Shown here: positions 61,120 to 64,000 of the stretch, piece after piece
Position numbering within the stretch: the first letter of the stretch is position 1
Layout of the letters: each line of letters starts with the position of its first letter
Assembly (NCBI GenBank): GCA_022496185.1
Contig: WTXG01000042.1
Coordinates: 62,001-126,000 of the forward strand
Reading direction: 5' to 3'
Source: Multifurca ochricompacta
Taxonomy: Eukaryota; Basidiomycota; Agaricomycetes; Russulales; Russulaceae
DNA: 64,000 bases
Program-made: the position numbers and the translations under genes
The notes under the pieces: model-generated
What the model saw: the letters and a program-made list of their open reading frames with translations, nothing else
The model's database searches: none
What the model was told of the DNA's origin: nothing

Positions 61120-63238
61120 TCTTGCATCCAACTCTTGATAAAATGCCTCCAAGCTGGACATTAGATCGCAAAAAAGGTTGGCTCTATTATAACGAGATAG
61201 TGTGTGGGTGCGGCGACCACTAAGCGTACTGCCTTTTCAGTTCAGCTGCTAAGTTGCTATGTCTATGTGGTGCTAAACTGTGAGCCGGCCGTGAGAGCTT
61301 TTATTTAAAAGCTCCGGCCCGATTAAGCCGCAACAATCAATCGTGCGTGATTAAGACTTGACTTTTCTTATTTCTTCCTTCATCCTCAAAGGTTGTGATG
61401 CAACTTACTACAAGGCAAAAAGGTAGTTTTATTGAGGTAAGGGATCCTTGGGAAGGCTGAAGGGAGGAAGAAGGCATGGTGATCCGAAGGTTTTTCGGAT
61501 ATCGTGTCGACAATCAGCAGGTACTAGCGTTGAGTATTTAGTTTTTTGCGATTTGAGCATAGGAACTTTTCTGTCGGCTTTCCTCCCCCTCTTCGACGAA
61601 TCCGGGAACATCACATCACCTTTTTAATCCGGGAAATGGCCTCACTATCTCCTTCCCAGTTATCAAGCAGTGCTCGAGCCTCGCCTTAAACTCCTCGTGG
61701 ACTCGCTTGGATCCTGTACGCTTGAATTCTGCCCTGACTGGTATCACTTTGACACACTAATTCGGCATGTCGTTTTTGGTTTTTGTGCTGCCTGAGTAGG
61801 TCAGGGCATCAAGAACTCCCTGCAGTGGTAGCAAAGTTGGAAGTTCAGGGATTGCACCTCCATAGTGTCACAATATTGTTTGAAATCCACCCAGTTACTG
61901 AATAGGGAACAGCCTGCACTTGAGTTCTCGGATGGCTAAGCAGTACCAGTCTGCCTGCTGGGCCACGAGCAGCACCTTGTACATGTCCTCTGGAGGTCAA
62001 GAAGAGATTGCTGACCATCTTCCCCTCATTGTGCCCTTGCTGCTGCAGTCCTCCACGTATAAGCCTCCTCTACCGTGCCGCCATGTGTTCTTGCATCCCC
62101 TCCCCATGCTACTCTAGGAAACTTGTCTAGTCCTGTTTCGCACCCCGTCTGTTCACGCGTCTCACCAAACCTTCGCTCGTTGGTTTTCTTATCTTCACGG
62201 CAATAGACACGCGCACCTCATTACCTATCGGCACAACCGTTATATGATCATATATTGCAGTACTTCCGATGACAGCCTGGCCTCCACTCCCCATTCAGGT
62301 CACAATTAGTGACCATTTTCACAACAATGCCAAGGTTGCGTAACATCTGAGCGTAAGTTTTGAAAATTGCACCGAATGTCTGTGCCTCGTTACAGAAAAG
62401 TATGGGGAAATAGGCCATTATGTCATGTAGAAAACGTTGTCGGTCACATGGGCGAACCTCGATAAATTTCCCCGGCTGTTGAACCCTAGTACGTCACTGT
62501 ATCCGATCCCAGTGTTCCAAGGACGCCAAAGGACCAATAAAGATGACTACCGGCTTTCTCCCATGGACAGTGCGCGTTTCCAAAGTACCATCCGGATCAA
62601 ACGATGGATTCAGAATGCCAGTCTCCCGATTGTTGTCTGGTTTTGGCACTTCCAGTGGAAGAAAAAGAGAAGGGTGTAACCTGCTTCACATGTGTGCCGG
62701 AATTAGCAGGCGTGCGTCAAACTGCGCACGCGAAAACACATACATATACATACATACACACACACATACACACACACCTGTACAAACTCCTGCATATTAA
62801 CTATAAAGCTATCCACCACAGACAACCGATTTGTTTTTTTTCGAGTTAGCTGGGGTCTTGCACGTTTTCGAATAAAAAGTCGGTCGGAGATGAATGATGC
62901 AAGGCAAGGCTAGGGAGGGAAGAGAGACGCGGGGTAAACAAAATTCGACCTATTTACTTATCATTTACTGCACTTTATAAAGCAGCCAGAACCTTCAACG
63001 ATAACGCAAAAAAAGATTTATCTTTATCCGACTTGTCTCTCCCTTCCTCCCAGAGAGAGGCTCCCAGAGAGAAGGAAAGGTGTGTTCAGCTCATGCAGAC
63101 TTATGAGATGAGGAGGACAAGAAGAAGAATTAGACCATCGAGTGACCCAAAGGTGTCTTTGTCCCTGAATTTCGTGGCGGAGCGTCTGGATCGAATGTAG
63201 AATCCATAAGGTCATGAGCAATATCGATAACTGGATGC
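61120..63238. other. 2.1-kb region without a supported gene
   Basis: Pol X promoter at the left end. The remainder has only frames of 60-85 codons with no domain. (CATA)n/(CACA)n lies at 62736-62778. Confidence 0.45.
62736..62778. repeat. CATA/CACA array
   Basis: Compound microsatellite of acatac and cacaca units. Confidence 0.85.
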
Positions 63239-63270
63239 TGTTATTATTATTATTATTGTTGTTGTTGTTA
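63239..63270. repeat. (TTA)n(TTG)n array at a stop codon
   Basis: On the minus strand it reads TAA CAA CAA ... TAA directly after the SLATT protein; the first TAA is its stop. Confidence 0.85.
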
Positions 63271-64000
63271 CTGGGGGAGAACATCGATGCCGCGGTCGGG
63301 TCCTTTTCCAGGAGCTGCTGCGTTTGCACCTGCTTCCATGCCCACACTGATGCCAGGATTCTTGCCCATACCCTCTCCACCCCAAGCACAGACACCTACA
63401 CCGACCTCGAGTCCCGCAGGCATAAAGACGCTGCCAGGACGGGATCCCATGTCGTCCCCCATCGCCATGCTCCTAGCCGGGTTGCCAAGTATGCCCTCGA
63501 GACCAAGCCGGAATTCCTCGATACGGCGTCGAGTGCATGGCCAATTTTTGTGTCTGTGGTCGAGTTTGAACCCGTGCACTTCTCGCAAGAACTGATTGAA
63601 GGACTTGGCGTGCAACAACGAGAACTCGGGCTCGTTTGAGCCACGCGCACGGGTGAGGTATGACGCGGCAAGAGTCGACGCGCCGCCGAGGACAGATATC
63701 CCCACGAATGACTGTAGCCGGCAGGTAGGAATTCCCACTCCTGAAAGAGTAACTAATGTACTCACGTACTGACTTACCAGAGAGGGCTGCACCGAGGCCG
63801 GTGGTAAGCGCGCCGAGGACGACTTGGACGCCGATCGCGACATTGAGAGAGTTGCCTGTCATCTTGGCTGCATGATGGATGACGACACGATATATAATCA
63901 ACTGTACGGGAAGGATAGGTAATTGTACGTACCTCGCTTTACAGCCTTGTCCCTCTCATCGGTGGCAGCGCCGATCGTCGGCTGAAGCCTCTCGCTGATC
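63268..64000 (-). CDS. SLATT_fungal domain two-helix membrane protein, partial
   Basis: Fungal version of the SMODS/SLOG-associating two-transmembrane effector family. In bacteria the domain is linked to nucleotide-triggered immunity, with a predicted pore-forming role; the fungal role is unknown. Exons: 63933-64000 (cut by the edge), 63778-63867 and 63268-63740. The text reads ISERLQPTIGAATDERDKAV, then helix 1 NVAIGVQVVLGALTTGLGAA, helix 2 SFVGISVLGGASTLAASYLT, the typical RARGSNEPEFSLLHAKSFNQ, FLREVHGFKLDH and a Gly/Pro-rich tail ending DRGIDVLPQ. All junctions are in phase (gtacgtac..catgcag, gtaagtc..ctttcag). The N-terminal part lies outside the window. No nucleotide-sensing or NTPase gene is visible beside it. 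Confidence 0.85.

Noticed and set aside
61800..62160. Possible transposon or nucleoprotein fragment
   Set aside because: The text in all six frames is broken and shows no transposase, reverse transcriptase or integrase motif.
1..64000. tRNA, 5S or other structural RNA genes
   Set aside because: Looked for B-box-like GGTTCGANTCC on both strands; the few partial matches (56685, 29208, 26375) have no acceptor or anticodon arms around them.
1..64000. CRISPR array or bacterial defence island
   Set aside because: All arrays are microsatellites without unique spacers, and the genes are eukaryotic and spliced.

Overview
This is a nuclear window from a filamentous basidiomycete, most likely an Agaricomycete. 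Genes are split by many short GT..AG introns (mostly 45-80 nt) with CTRAY-like branch sites, and there are no bacterial operon features. The proteins belong to fungal or basidiomycete families: DUF6535 and DUF6534 membrane proteins, an F-box protein of the mushroom type, a velvet factor, a Zn2Cys6 factor and a fungal SLATT protein. All calls come from reading the sequence and from memory of the families; no database was searched.

Layout. 0-4 kb: an F-box gene (cut by the left edge) and translation elongation factor eEF1B-gamma, both minus strand. 4-20 kb: a gene-poor, decaying stretch holding a DUF6534 multi-pass membrane protein, a small single-pass membrane protein with an Asp tract (plus strand), a broken small heat-shock gene, one long broken DUF6535 gene and a short relic of a second. 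20.5-26.1 kb: two clean plus-strand housekeeping genes head to tail, an HPC2/ubinuclein histone-chaperone subunit and a long-chain acyl-CoA synthetase. 26.1-30.9 kb: an exon-free stretch crowded with microsatellites and homopolymer runs of up to 18 bases. 30.9-34.4 kb: a Zn2Cys6 transcription factor. 38.9-40.7 kb: a flavin amine oxidase, with a degenerate second copy at 47-47.9 kb. 52.2-55.2 kb: a velvet-domain regulator with a long Pro-rich tail. 55.8-61.1 kb: a family X DNA polymerase (lambda-like) with a 12-nt microexon and a 1.56-kb intron. 63.3-64 kb: a SLATT-domain membrane protein running off the right edge.

The genes form no pathway; this is ordinary mosaic fungal chromosome. Several belong to broad cell functions: chromatin assembly (HPC2), DNA repair (Pol X), developmental regulation (velvet, Zn2Cys6), lipid activation (acyl-CoA synthetase) and protein synthesis (eEF1B-gamma).

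Two points cut across the window. First, about ten recognisable genes carry breaks of the reading frame, and every one I could work out has the same sign: one base is missing. Second, several families (small heat-shock, DUF6535, amine oxidase) are present as true relics, with lost starts, a stop codon or large deletions. I found no convincing undescribed biological system. The most unusual structures are the Pol X gene architecture, the two-frame velvet tail and the fungal SLATT protein.
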